DNA of 64,000 bases from Streptomyces sp. ITFR-21 (GTDB lineage Bacteria; Actinomycetota; Actinomycetes; Streptomycetales; Streptomycetaceae): assembly GCF_031844685.1 (NCBI RefSeq), contig NZ_CP134605.1, positions 2,872,001 through 2,936,000 on the forward strand. Direction: 5' to 3'. Every line of letters begins with the position of its first letter. Position 1 is the first letter of the stretch. The notes under the pieces were generated by a model. The model did no database searches. It had not been told where the DNA came from and worked only from the letters and a program-made list of their open reading frames with translations. Both the position numbers and the translations under genes were made by a program. Positions 45,364-53,546 of the stretch are shown here, piece after piece.

Positions 45364-46005
45364 ATGGACGAGCTGAGAGCAAACGATCCCCGCTGGATCG
45401 GCGCCTACCGCCTGCTCGGCCGGCTCGGCACCGGCGCCATGGGCCGGGCCACCTCGCCCGCTCCGAGCGCGGCCGTACGGTCGCGGTGACGGCCGTACGG
45501 CCGCGGTGAAGCTGGTACGGCCCGAACTCGGCGTCCACGACGAGTTTTGCGGCCGCTTCCGGCGCGAGGTGCTGGCCGCGCGGCGGGTCGGCGGGACGTG
45601 GACGGCGCCGGTGCTGGACGCCGGCACGAGGCCGAGGTGCCGTGGGTCGCGACCGGTTACGTGGCCGGTTCGTCGTTGCGGCAGATCGTCACCCAGGGGT
45701 ACGGGCCGCTGCCGGAGCGCCTCGGCGCGGGTGCTGGCGTCGGGGCTGGCCGACGCCCTGGAGGACGTCCACCGGGCGGACCTGGTGCACCGCGATCTCA
45801 GACCGTCCAAGGTGATGGTCGCCATCGACGGCCCCCGGGCGATCGACTTCCGCATTACCCGCGCCCTGGAGACCGTCGCGGACGGGAAGCTGACGCACAC
45901 GGGCGCGACGGTCGGCTCCCCCGCCTTCACGCCGGGAGATGTGCCGTACCGGGATGCGACGCCCGCCGCCGCGGACCTCGCGGGCGGACGACCCCGCGGC
46001 GGACG
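45364..46005 (+). pseudogene. Serine/threonine protein kinase gene with multiple frameshifts
   Basis: The kinase domain is readable only by switching frames. WIGAYRLLGRLGTGAMGR (glycine loop) is at 45388; VKLVRPELGVHDEFCGRFRR (Lys of VAVK) follows in a second frame, then VPWVATGYVAGSSLRQIV and finally LVHRDLRPSKVMVAIDGPRA with DFR in place of DFG. A near-perfect 20-bp duplication of GGCCGTACGGTCGCGGTGAC at about 45470 creates the first break. No transmembrane or sensor part remains. The gene is dead. Confidence 0.8.
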
Positions 46006-46038
46006 ACCCCGCCCACCGGTCGGCGGGCGGGGCGGGCC

Positions 46039-47322
46039 TCAGACGAAGGAGTTGATCTCGATCGTCTCGGTACGGCCCGGACCGACGCCGATCGCCGAGA
46101 TGGGCGCCCCGGACATCTCCTCCAGCGCCTTCACGTACGCCCGCGCGTTCTTCGGCAGGTCGGCGAAGGTCTTCGCCTTGGTGATGTCCTCCGACCAGCC
46201 GGGCAGGAACTCGTAGATCGGCTTGGCGTGGTGGAAGTCGCTCTGGCTGTAGGGCAGCTCGTCGACCCGCCGGCCGTCGATCTCGTAGGCGACGCAGACC
46301 GGGACGCGCTCCCAGCCGGTGAGGATGTCCAGCTTGGTGAGGAAGAAGTCGGTCAGCCCGTTCACCCGGGTGGCGTAGCGGGCGATGACCGCGTCGAACC
46401 AGCCGCAGCGCCGGTCGCGCCCGGTGGTGACCCCGTACTCGTGGCCGATCGTGCGCAGCTTGTCGCCGTCCTCGTCGAGGAGTTCGGTCGGGAACGGTCC
46501 GGCGCCCACCCTCGTTGTGTAGGCCTTGAGGATGCCGATCACCCGGGTGACCTTGGTGGGGCCGATGCCGCTGCCGGTGCAGGCGCCGCCCGACGTGGGG
46601 TTGGACGAGGTGACGAAGGGGTAGGTGCCGTGGTCGACGTCGAGAAGCGTGCCCTGGCCGCCTTCCATGAGCACGACCTTGCCGGCGTCGAGCGCGTTGT
46701 TGAGGACCAGCGCGGTGTCGGCGACGAAGGGCTTGATCCGCTCCGCGTAGCCGAGGTACTCCTCGACGATCTGCTCGCTGCTGATCGCCCGCCGGTTGAA
46801 GATCTTCACCAGGATCTGGTTCTTGTCCTGGAGCGCCGCGTCGACCTTCTGCAAGAGGATCGATTCGTCGAAGAGGTCCTGCACCCGGATGCCGACCCGG
46901 TTGATCTTGTCGGCGTAGGCCGGCCCGATGCCGCGCCCGGTGGTGCCGATCCGGCGCTTGCCCAGGAAGCGCTCGGTCACCTTGTCCAGGGTCTGGTGGT
47001 AGGGCGTGATCAGATGGGCGTTACCGCTGATCAACAGCTTGGAGGTGTCGATGCCGCGTTCGTTCAGCCCGCTCAGCTCGGAGAGCAGGACCGCCGGGTC
47101 GACGACCACGCCGTTGCCGATGACCGGCACACAGCCCGGTGACAGGATTCCGGACGGGAGGAGATGCAGTGCGTACTTCTGGTCGCCGACCACGACCGTG
47201 TGGCCGGCGTTGTTGCCGCCCTGGTAGCGGACCACGTAGTCCACTGAGCCGCCGAGCAGGTCGGTGGCCTTCCCCTTGCCCTCGTCACCCCACTGAGCAC
47301 CGAGCAGCACAAGTGCGGGCAC
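46039..47322 (-). CDS. purA: Adenylosuccinate synthetase
   Basis: 427 residues ([20 protein letters not shown]). PurA joins IMP and aspartate with GTP, the first AMP-specific step. Motifs: the P-loop GDEGKGK at 12-18, GGNNAGHTV, the IMP loop [31 protein letters not shown] and [11 protein letters not shown]. All catalytic residues are present. A hairpin lies in its leader. Confidence 0.98.
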   Translation of the reverse strand: MPALVLLGAQWGDEGKGKATDLLGGSVDYVVRYQGGNNAGHTVVVGDQKYALHLLPSGILSPGCVPVIGNGVVVDPAVLLSELSGLNERGIDTSKLLISGNAHLITPYHQTLDKVTERFLGKRRIGTTGRGIGPAYADKINRVGIRVQDLFDESILLQKVDAALQDKNQILVKIFNRRAISSEQIVEEYLGYAERIKPFVADTALVLNNALDAGKVVLMEGGQGTLLDVDHGTYPFVTSSNPTSGGACTGSGIGPTKVTRVIGILKAYTTRVGAGPFPTELLDEDGDKLRTIGHEYGVTTGRDRRCGWFDAVIARYATRVNGLTDFFLTKLDILTGWERVPVCVAYEIDGRRVDELPYSQSDFHHAKPIYEFLPGWSEDITKAKTFADLPKNARAYVKALEEMSGAPISAIGVGPGRTETIEINSFV

Positions 47323-47394
47323 AGGCGTACACCCCTTCCGGGCGGGGCATGTCCAACGTGCAGAGAGCCGTCGAACCTGCCTCGGAATAGACGA

Positions 47395-47422
47395 AGCCCC
47401 TGACGCAAAGGCGCAAGGGGCT
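47395..47422. terminator. Hairpin in the purA upstream region
   Basis: AGCCCCT (47395-47401) pairs with AGGGGCT (47416-47422). It lies between the divergent purA and lipid-kinase-like genes, about 70 bp before the purA start. It could be an attenuator in the purA leader; the loop and the following CTTGC do not form a recognised riboswitch. Confidence 0.4.
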
Positions 47423-47456
47423 CTTGCACCGGGATTTTACCTGAGGAAGGACCAAG

Positions 47457-48311
47457 GTGTCGGCCGAGTCTTCTGGGCATCCTCCCCCAGACTCCTTCCG
47501 GGGGTATCCCCTGCTCGTGGTCGTCGACCCGGCGGCGCGCGCCACCGACGGCGAGTCCGTGCGGATCGCCAAGGACGTGCTGTTCGCGGGCGGGGTCTCG
47601 GTGAAGATCGTCTTCCCCGAGTCCGCCGAGGAGGTGGAACGGGTGCTGGCGCACCGCGGCAAACGCCACCCGGTGGTGCTCGGCGACGACGCCGCGCTGC
47701 TGCGGACGGTCCGGCTGCTGCACCGGGACCGCACCTTGAAGGAGGTGCCGGTGTCGGTGGTGCCGATCGGGCCGCGCTCGGCGCTGGCCCGCGCGCTCGG
47801 GGTGCCGGACCAGGTGCCGGCCGCGGCGCGCGCGGTGCTGGACGGCATCGAGCGCGACCTCGACCTGCTGGTGGACGACAGCGGCGGCATCGTGCTGGGC
47901 GCGCTGAGCATCCCGTGCGGGCTGCCGTCGGCGCACACCGCGGCGCACTGGTGGACGCCGGTGGAGAAGACCGCCCGCTCACTGGTACGCACCCTGACCG
48001 CGCCGATCCCGGTCAACGGCCATCAGCCGCCGCGGATGCAGCGGCTGCGGGTGGAGGCCGACGGGGTGCTGCTGGCGGACCTGGACCAGCCGGTGCACGA
48101 GGTGTCGGTCCGGTGCGCGCCGACGGGCCTGGCCGAGATCTCGGTCCGCCGTACGCACGACGCGCCGGCCCAGGTGAGCACCCGGGCGCGTACCATCACC
48201 GTCTCCGGCCAGGACTTCCGCTACCGCGCGGACTCCGCGATCGCCGGGCCGGTACGCACCCGGACGTGGACGGTGGAGCCGGCCGCGTGGCGGCTGACGG
48301 TGCCGCGCTGA
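47457..48311 (+). CDS. Diacylglycerol kinase-like protein with degenerate active site
   Basis: 284 residues from GTG 47457 (GAGGAAGG upstream). The fold follows the lipid/DAG kinase family: LLVVVDPAARATDGES, then VVLGDDAALLRTVRLLH where the family has VVGGDGTVxEV, then VVPIGPRSALARALGVP where others have PLGTGNDFAR. The C-terminal beta-sandwich has VEADGVLLADLDQPVHEVSV. Loss of GGDGT and GTGND suggests it no longer phosphorylates lipids. It is divergent from purA, an arrangement I believe is conserved in streptomycetes. Confidence 0.8.
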   Translation: MSAESSGHPPPDSFRGYPLLVVVDPAARATDGESVRIAKDVLFAGGVSVKIVFPESAEEVERVLAHRGKRHPVVLGDDAALLRTVRLLHRDRTLKEVPVSVVPIGPRSALARALGVPDQVPAAARAVLDGIERDLDLLVDDSGGIVLGALSIPCGLPSAHTAAHWWTPVEKTARSLVRTLTAPIPVNGHQPPRMQRLRVEADGVLLADLDQPVHEVSVRCAPTGLAEISVRRTHDAPAQVSTRARTITVSGQDFRYRADSAIAGPVRTRTWTVEPAAWRLTVPR

Positions 48312-48410
48312 GGGCGGGGCGCCCGGCCATCCGCTGAACGGCCCGCCGGCCGCGTCGGCCGCGCCCCGCCCGGCCCCCGGACCAGCAGACCGCCGGCCCC
48401 GCCCCGCCTC

Positions 48411-49832
48411 TCACCAGCCGACCAGCAGCTCCGACACGCCGCGGATCACGTACCCCGGCCGCCAGCGCGGCTCGGCGAGCAGCTTCGCGTCCGGGGCCTG
48501 GCGCAGGAAGGCGCCGAACGACGCGCCGAGCTCCAGCCGGGCCAGCGGGGCGCCGAGGCAGTAGTGGATGCCGGCGCCGAAGGTGAGGTGGCGGTTGCCG
48601 TCGGCGGGGCGGGTGATGTCGAAGCGGCCGGGCGCCGCGAAGCGGGCCGGGTCGCGGTTGGCGGAGCCGAAGAGCAGCGCGACCTCGGAGCCGCGCGGGA
48701 CAGCCGTGCCGCCGACCTCGATGTCGTCCAGCACCCAGCGCTCGAACATCTGCAGCGGCGTGTCGTAGCGCAGCAGCTCCTCCACCGCGTCCCGCAGCCG
48801 CTGCGGCTCCGCGCGCAGCAGCCGCAACTGCTCCGGGTGGTGGAAGAGGGTCAGCCAGCCGACGGTGGTGGTGTTGACGGTGGCCTCGTGGCCGGCGTTG
48901 AGCAGCAGGACGACGGTGGAGACCATCTCCTGCTCGCTGAGGACGTCCCCGTCGTCCTGTACGGCGATGAGCGCGCTGATCAGATCGGTACCGGGGTCGG
49001 TGCGGCGGGCGGCGATCAGCTCGCGCAGATACCCGGAGAACTCCTCGCTGGCACGGACGGCCGCGGCGGCGGCCTCGGCGGTGGGGTTCAGCTCGAACAT
49101 CCCGGTGATGGCCGCAGACCAGGGCCGCAGCAGCGGGCGGTCGGCGGGCGGGATGCCCAGCATCTCGGCGATCACCGCGACCGGCAGCGGTTCGGCGACC
49201 CTGGCCAGCAGGTCGCCGCCGCCGTCGGCGCGGAAGGCGGTGACGAGTTCGCCGGCCAGCCGCTCGACAGTGGGCGCAAGGGCCTCGACCGTCCGCGGGG
49301 TGAACGCCTTGGCGACCAGCCGCCGCACCCGGGAGTGCGCGGGGGCCTCCAGGTCGAGCAGACCGTTGCCGTTGAGTGTGGTGAAGGGCTCGTGGCCGGC
49401 CGGCGGGGCCTGGCGGCCGAACTCCTCGTGCGTGAAGCGGTGCAGGTAGGTGCGGCCGAGACGGCGGTCGCGCAGCAGCGCGCTGACGTCGTCGTAGTGC
49501 GGGATCAGCCACTGGCCGGTCGGCTCGAAGAAGTGCGCCCGGCCGGCTGCCCGCAGCTCCTCGTACGCCGGATAGGGGTCGGCGACGAAGGCGGCGGACC
49601 AGGGGTCGAAGCGAGCGGAGGCGGTGGGCGCGGCGGAGGCGCCGGGCACGGCGGAGGCGGTGGATGCGCCGGGCGCGGCGGGCACAGTGGAGTCGGCGGG
49701 CTCGGCGGGCGCAGTGGGTGGGCTCGGCGGGGGCACGGCGGACGGGCCGGGCTCCGCCGACCGGGCACGGCCGGCCGGCGGGGCGGGCGGGCCGGGCGGC
49801 CGGCTCGGTGCGGGGTCCTGGGCGGGTGTCAT
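48411..49832 (-). CDS. Cytochrome P450
   Basis: 473 residues. Heme-binding motif FGAGIHYCLGAPLARLE near residue 415, I-helix oxygen-activating ALLLNAGHEAT-type segment (AGHEAT), and EELLRYDTP for the K-helix ExxR. The first 65 residues are Pro/Ala/Ser-rich and precede the P450 core (RFDPWSAAFVADPYPAYEEL). A soluble bacterial monooxygenase of the CYP107/CYP105-like kind; the substrate is unknown. Its start overlaps the stop of the upstream MBL hydrolase gene by 4 bp (ATGA), so the two are translationally coupled. Confidence 0.93.
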   Translation of the reverse strand: MTPAQDPAPSRPPGPPAPPAGRARSAEPGPSAVPPPSPPTAPAEPADSTVPAAPGASTASAVPGASAAPTASARFDPWSAAFVADPYPAYEELRAAGRAHFFEPTGQWLIPHYDDVSALLRDRRLGRTYLHRFTHEEFGRQAPPAGHEPFTTLNGNGLLDLEAPAHSRVRRLVAKAFTPRTVEALAPTVERLAGELVTAFRADGGGDLLARVAEPLPVAVIAEMLGIPPADRPLLRPWSAAITGMFELNPTAEAAAAAVRASEEFSGYLRELIAARRTDPGTDLISALIAVQDDGDVLSEQEMVSTVVLLLNAGHEATVNTTTVGWLTLFHHPEQLRLLRAEPQRLRDAVEELLRYDTPLQMFERWVLDDIEVGGTAVPRGSEVALLFGSANRDPARFAAPGRFDITRPADGNRHLTFGAGIHYCLGAPLARLELGASFGAFLRQAPDAKLLAEPRWRPGYVIRGVSELLVGW

Positions 49833-50665
49833 GGCGTCTCGATCAGTCCGTGGTCGCGCAGGTACTCCAACTGGGCCAGGACCGACAGCTCAGCGGCGGG
49901 CCACAGCGTACGGTCCACGTCCGCGTAGACGTGGGCGACGACGTCGGCGGCGCTCCGCAGACCCGCCTCGACGGCGGTCTCGACCTGCGCCAGGCGGTGC
50001 GCGCGGTGGGCGAGGTAGAACTCGACGGCGCCACGGGCGTCGGCGAGGACCGGGCCGTGGCCGGGCAGGATCGTGTCCACGCCGCCGTCGGTGGTGAGCG
50101 CCTGGAGGCGCCGCAGCGAGTCCAGGTAGTCGCCGAACCGGCCCTCGGGGTGCGCGACGACCGTGGTGCCGCGGCCCAGCACGGTGTCGCCGGTCAGCAC
50201 GGCCCGGTCGGCGGGCAGGTGGAAGGAGAGCGAGTCGGCGGTGTGGCCGGGGGTGGCGACCACCCTCAGTTCCAGGCCGCCGGTGGTGACGGTGTCCCCC
50301 GCCGTCAGCCCCTCGTCGCCGAGCCGCAGCGCCGGGTCCAGCGCGCGGACGGCGGTCCGGGTCAGCTCGCCGAAGCGCGCGGCGCCCTCGGCGTGGTCGG
50401 GGTGGCCGTGGGTGAGCAGCGTGAGGGCGATCCGCTTGCCGGACCGCTCGGCGACGGCGATCACGTTCGCCAGGTGGGCCTCGTCCAGCGGGCCGGGGTC
50501 GATGACGACGGCGAGCGGGGAGTCCGGCTCGGAGACGATCCAGGTGTTGGTGCCGTCGAGCGTCATCGGCGACGGGTTCGGGGCGAGTACGCAGTGCGCG
50601 CGGGCGGTGGCCGGGCCGCCGATGACGGTCTGCGGCTGCCCGGGCGGCGGGGTCGGGGCGGTCAT
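49829..50665 (-). CDS. Metallo-beta-lactamase-fold hydrolase (LACTB2/glyoxalase II-like)
   Basis: 278 residues. The metal motif is THGHPDHAEG (H86, H88, D90, H91), with the later ligands in VATPGHTADS and LTGDTVLG and PGHGPV. A C-terminal winged region (HRAHRLAQVETAV onwards) matches LACTB2-like hydrolases. Likely Zn-dependent thioester or phosphodiester hydrolase; exact substrate unknown. ATGA overlaps join it to the NUDIX gene upstream and P450 gene downstream. Confidence 0.92.
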   Translation of the reverse strand: MTAPTPPPGQPQTVIGGPATARAHCVLAPNPSPMTLDGTNTWIVSEPDSPLAVVIDPGPLDEAHLANVIAVAERSGKRIALTLLTHGHPDHAEGAARFGELTRTAVRALDPALRLGDEGLTAGDTVTTGGLELRVVATPGHTADSLSFHLPADRAVLTGDTVLGRGTTVVAHPEGRFGDYLDSLRRLQALTTDGGVDTILPGHGPVLADARGAVEFYLAHRAHRLAQVETAVEAGLRSAADVVAHVYADVDRTLWPAAELSVLAQLEYLRDHGLIETP

Positions 50666-51558
50666 CGGGCCTCCCGTCGGGGCGAGTCCGGCCCGGCCGG
50701 GATGGCCTGGGTGAACTCGTCGTGGCCGGGCCAGCTCAACACGACGGTGCCGTTCCCGTCCAGAGCGGCCCGGGCCAGCACCGGGGTGAGGTCGCGCCCG
50801 CCGACGGCGGCGAGGGCGTCGGCGGCGGAGTCGTACGGCAGCAGGGCGCGCAGCGTGGTGATGGTCGGCGGCAGCATGGCCAGCTCACCGCGGTCGTGGC
50901 CGGCGACGGCGTCGGCCGGACGCAGCCAGACGGTGCGGTCGGCCTCGCCGGAGACGTCCCGGGTGCGCTGCCCGGCGGGGAGCAGGGCGAGGAAGAACCA
51001 GGTGTCGTAGCGGCGCTCCTCGAACTCCGGGGTGATCCAGCGGGCCCAGGGGGCGAGCAGGTCGGAGCGCAGCACCAGTGCGCGGCGGGCCAGGAAGTCG
51101 GCGAAGGCCAGCTCGTGCCGGACCAGTGCGGCGCGGTCGGCCTCCCAGTCGTCGGCGGTGGTGTCGGCGACGACCGTGGCGGAGTCGGGGCCGGCCAGCA
51201 GCACGCCGGACTCCTCGAAGGTCTCGCGTACGGCCGCGCACACCACGGCCTGCGCCTGCGCCCGCGGTACGCCCAGGGCCGCCGCCCACACCTCGAGGTC
51301 GGGCCCGGCCCAGCCGACGGGCCGCCGGTCGCGCGGGTCGACCCCGCCGCCCGGGTACGCGTACGCCCCCGCGGCGAAGGCCATCCCCGAGTGGCGGCGC
51401 AGCATGTGCACGGCCGGGCCGCCGCCTCCCGGGGTGTCCCGCAGCAGCAGCACGGTGGCCGCGGGGCGCGGCGCCACCACGTCCAGCTCCCCCCGGGCGT
51501 ACGCCCGGATCCGCTCGGGCCACCCCGCGGGCAGCGCGCCCCCGCTCATCGGACTCAT
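50662..51558 (-). CDS. NUDIX hydrolase (NUDT19/RppH-unlike, large type)
   Basis: 298 residues. The Nudix box is split by an insertion: AYAYPGGGVDPRD at about 66-78, then AAVRETFEESGVLLAG (RExxEExGU). This arrangement is typical of actinobacterial homologues of CoA-diphosphatase NUDT19. The substrate may be CoA derivatives. First gene of the coupled NUDIX-MBL-P450 run. Confidence 0.9.
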   Translation of the reverse strand: MSPMSGGALPAGWPERIRAYARGELDVVAPRPAATVLLLRDTPGGGGPAVHMLRRHSGMAFAAGAYAYPGGGVDPRDRRPVGWAGPDLEVWAAALGVPRAQAQAVVCAAVRETFEESGVLLAGPDSATVVADTTADDWEADRAALVRHELAFADFLARRALVLRSDLLAPWARWITPEFEERRYDTWFFLALLPAGQRTRDVSGEADRTVWLRPADAVAGHDRGELAMLPPTITTLRALLPYDSAADALAAVGGRDLTPVLARAALDGNGTVVLSWPGHDEFTQAIPAGPDSPRREAR

Positions 51559-51599
51559 GGCCGGACTGTACGTGGCCGCCCGGCGCGGCGGCCACGGCC

Positions 51600-51633
51600 G
51601 GGGGAGGCGGACCCGCGGCTTTCCGCCTCCCCC
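51600..51633 (-). terminator. Hairpin terminator after the RidA gene
   Basis: GGGGGAGGCGGA (51600-51611) pairs with TCCGCCTCCCCC (51622-51633). It lies just past the RidA stop (51640) and separates the RidA/DUF4177 unit from the NUDIX operon. Confidence 0.85.
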
Positions 51634-51639
51634 GCGCGG

Positions 51640-52107
51640 TCAGTCCGTCAGCTCGACCTGCATCTCCAGCTCCACCGGGGCGTCCCGCGGGAGGGCCGTG
51701 ACGCCGACCGCGCTGCGGGCGTGCGCGCCCCGGTCGCCGAAGATGTCGCCGAGCAGCTCGCTGGCACCGTCGACGACGGCGGGCTGGCCGGTGAAGTCGG
51801 GGGTGGAGGCCACGTAGCCGACCACCTTGACGATGCGGGCGACCCGGTCGAGGTCGCCGACGACGGACTGCACCGCGGCCAGCGCGTTGAGCGCGCAGAC
51901 GCGGGCGAGTTCCTTGCCCTCCTCGGGGCTGACCTCCGCGCCGACCTTGCCGGTGGCGGGCAGCTTGCCGTGGACCATGGGGACCTGGCCGGAGGTGAAG
52001 ACGTACGACCCGGACCGTACGGCCGGCTGGTACGAGGCCAGCGGCGGCACCACTTCCGGCAGGGTGATGCCCAGGGCGGCGAGCCGTGCCGCGACCACGC
52101 CGCTCAT
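51640..52107 (-). CDS. RidA-family enamine/imine deaminase
   Basis: 155 residues. The trimeric RidA fold is recognised by SYQPAVRSGSYVFTSGQVPM, the LNALAAVQSVVGDLDRVARI helix and a C-terminal VELEMQVELTD. RidA hydrolyses reactive 2-aminoacrylate. The Arg expected in the substrate pocket (R105-type of E. coli) falls in the region ARSAVGVTALP, and the C-terminal Glu is present. Its ATG overlaps the stop of a DUF4177 gene by 3-4 bp. Confidence 0.93.
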   Translation of the reverse strand: MSGVVAARLAALGITLPEVVPPLASYQPAVRSGSYVFTSGQVPMVHGKLPATGKVGAEVSPEEGKELARVCALNALAAVQSVVGDLDRVARIVKVVGYVASTPDFTGQPAVVDGASELLGDIFGDRGAHARSAVGVTALPRDAPVELEMQVELTD

Positions 52108-52268
52108 GCCTGCTTCTCCCGCTTGAGGTACGCCACCAGCTGCTCGGAGTTGTTCGGACCCGGCACGACCTGCACCAGTTCCCAGCCGTCCTCGCCCCAG
52201 GTGTCGAGGATCTGCTTCGTCGCGTGCACCAGAAGCGGCACAGTCGCGTATTCCCAGTTCTTCGCCAT
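52104..52268 (-). CDS. DUF4177 small protein (54 residues)
   Basis: Starts MAKNWEYATVPLLVHATKQI and ends YLKREKQA. The core WEYATVPL, WGEDGWELVQVVPGP and LVAYLKR is a classic DUF4177 signature. Overlap with the RidA start (ATGA) shows coupling. Conserved next to the ArsA-like pair in streptomycetes, from what I recall. Function unknown; second DUF4177 gene in this window. Confidence 0.92.
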   Translation of the reverse strand: MAKNWEYATVPLLVHATKQILDTWGEDGWELVQVVPGPNNSEQLVAYLKREKQA

Positions 52269-52395
52269 ACGGCGACTGTAGTGCCTGCCCGATCACCCCC
52301 GTCCGCACCCGTCCGCACCCTGTGGACAACCGCCGGACCGCCCGACCGGACGGGCGGCGGAGTGCCCGGGGCGCCGAGTGGTTAGGCTCGGAAGG

Positions 52396-53544
52396 GTGAG
52401 CCCTCAACAGCCATCCGCCGTCAGGCTCCACATCGTGACGGGCAAGGGCGGCACGGGTAAGACCACGGTCGCCGCCGCCCTCGCGCTCGCCCTCGCGGCC
52501 GAGGGCCGCCGGGTGCTGCTGGCCGAGGTCGAGGAGCGGCAGGGCATCGCCCAGCTCTTCGAGACCGACGCGCTCCCGTACGCCGAGCGCCGGATCGCCT
52601 CGGCCTCCGGCGGCGGCGAGGTGCACGCCCTGGCCATCGACGCCGAGCAGGCGATGCTGGACTACCTGGACATGTTCTACAAGCTCGGCCGGGCCGGCCG
52701 CGCCCTGAAGAAGTTCGGCGCGATCGACTTCGCCACCACCGTCGCCCCCGGCCTGCGCGATGTGCTGCTCACCGGCAAGGTGTGCGAGGCGGTCCGGCGC
52801 AAGGACAAGGCCGGCTGGCCGGTGTACGACGCGGTGGTGCTGGACGCCCCGCCGACCGGCCGCATCACCCGCTTCCTGAACGTCAACGACGAGGTCGCGG
52901 GCCTGGCCAGGGTCGGCCCCATCCACAACCAGGCGCAGGCCGTGATGCGGGTGCTGAAGTCGCCGCAGACCGCGATCCACCTGGTGACGCTGCTGGAGGA
53001 GATGCCGGTCCAGGAGACGGTGGACGGCGTGGCGGAGCTGCGGGCGGCCGGGCTGCCGGTGGGCGCGGTGATCGTCAACATGGTGCGGCCGGTGCTGCTC
53101 GCCGACGCCGAGCTGGCCGAGCTCTGCGGCCGGCCGGAGGGCGCCGGAGGCGCCGGGACCGGCAGCGGCAGCGGCAGCGGCGGGAAGGCGGTCGGCGGGA
53201 ACGGCAACGGCGGCAAGGCGGGCAGTGCCGCCAAGCGCCGTACCGCCGTCGCCAAGGCGCTCTCCCAGGCCGGGCTCGGCGGCGCCCGCCGCGGCGGGAT
53301 GGCCGAACGCCTCGTCGACCCGCTGCTCGCCCAGGCCCGCGAGCACACCGAGCGCGTGGTGCTGGAGCGCGAGCAGCGCGCCGAGATCGCCGGCCTCGGC
53401 CTGCCGGTGCGGGAGCTGGAGCTGTTCGGCGAGGGCATGGACCTCGGCGGCCTCTACCGGCTCGCGGAGAGCCTGCGCAAGCAGGCGTCGGTGTTCACCC
53501 GGCCGCCGGGCACCGCGGACCCCGACCTGGACGGCGAGAACTGA
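52396..53544 (+). CDS. ArsA-like ATPase, first of a tandem pair
   Basis: 382 residues from GTG 52396; GTG 52378 is an in-frame alternative. The deviant P-loop is TGKGGTGKTT near 16-25, and VVLDAPPTGR provides the switch region. A Gly/Ser-rich linker (about 255-285) splits the domain. It resembles the Get3/ArsA membrane-traffic and arsenite ATPases, but no arsenical resistance genes are near. TAGGCT at 52384, six bases before the start region, suggests a leaderless mRNA. It probably acts as a heterodimer with the next protein. Confidence 0.9.
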   Translation: MSPQQPSAVRLHIVTGKGGTGKTTVAAALALALAAEGRRVLLAEVEERQGIAQLFETDALPYAERRIASASGGGEVHALAIDAEQAMLDYLDMFYKLGRAGRALKKFGAIDFATTVAPGLRDVLLTGKVCEAVRRKDKAGWPVYDAVVLDAPPTGRITRFLNVNDEVAGLARVGPIHNQAQAVMRVLKSPQTAIHLVTLLEEMPVQETVDGVAELRAAGLPVGAVIVNMVRPVLLADAELAELCGRPEGAGGAGTGSGSGSGGKAVGGNGNGGKAGSAAKRRTAVAKALSQAGLGGARRGGMAERLVDPLLAQAREHTERVVLEREQRAEIAGLGLPVRELELFGEGMDLGGLYRLAESLRKQASVFTRPPGTADPDLDGEN

Positions 53545-53546
53545 TC

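Noticed and set aside
48312-48410. A terminator between the lipid-kinase-like and P450 genes
   Set aside because: Short GGCCGCG repeats are present but no clear single stem stands out.
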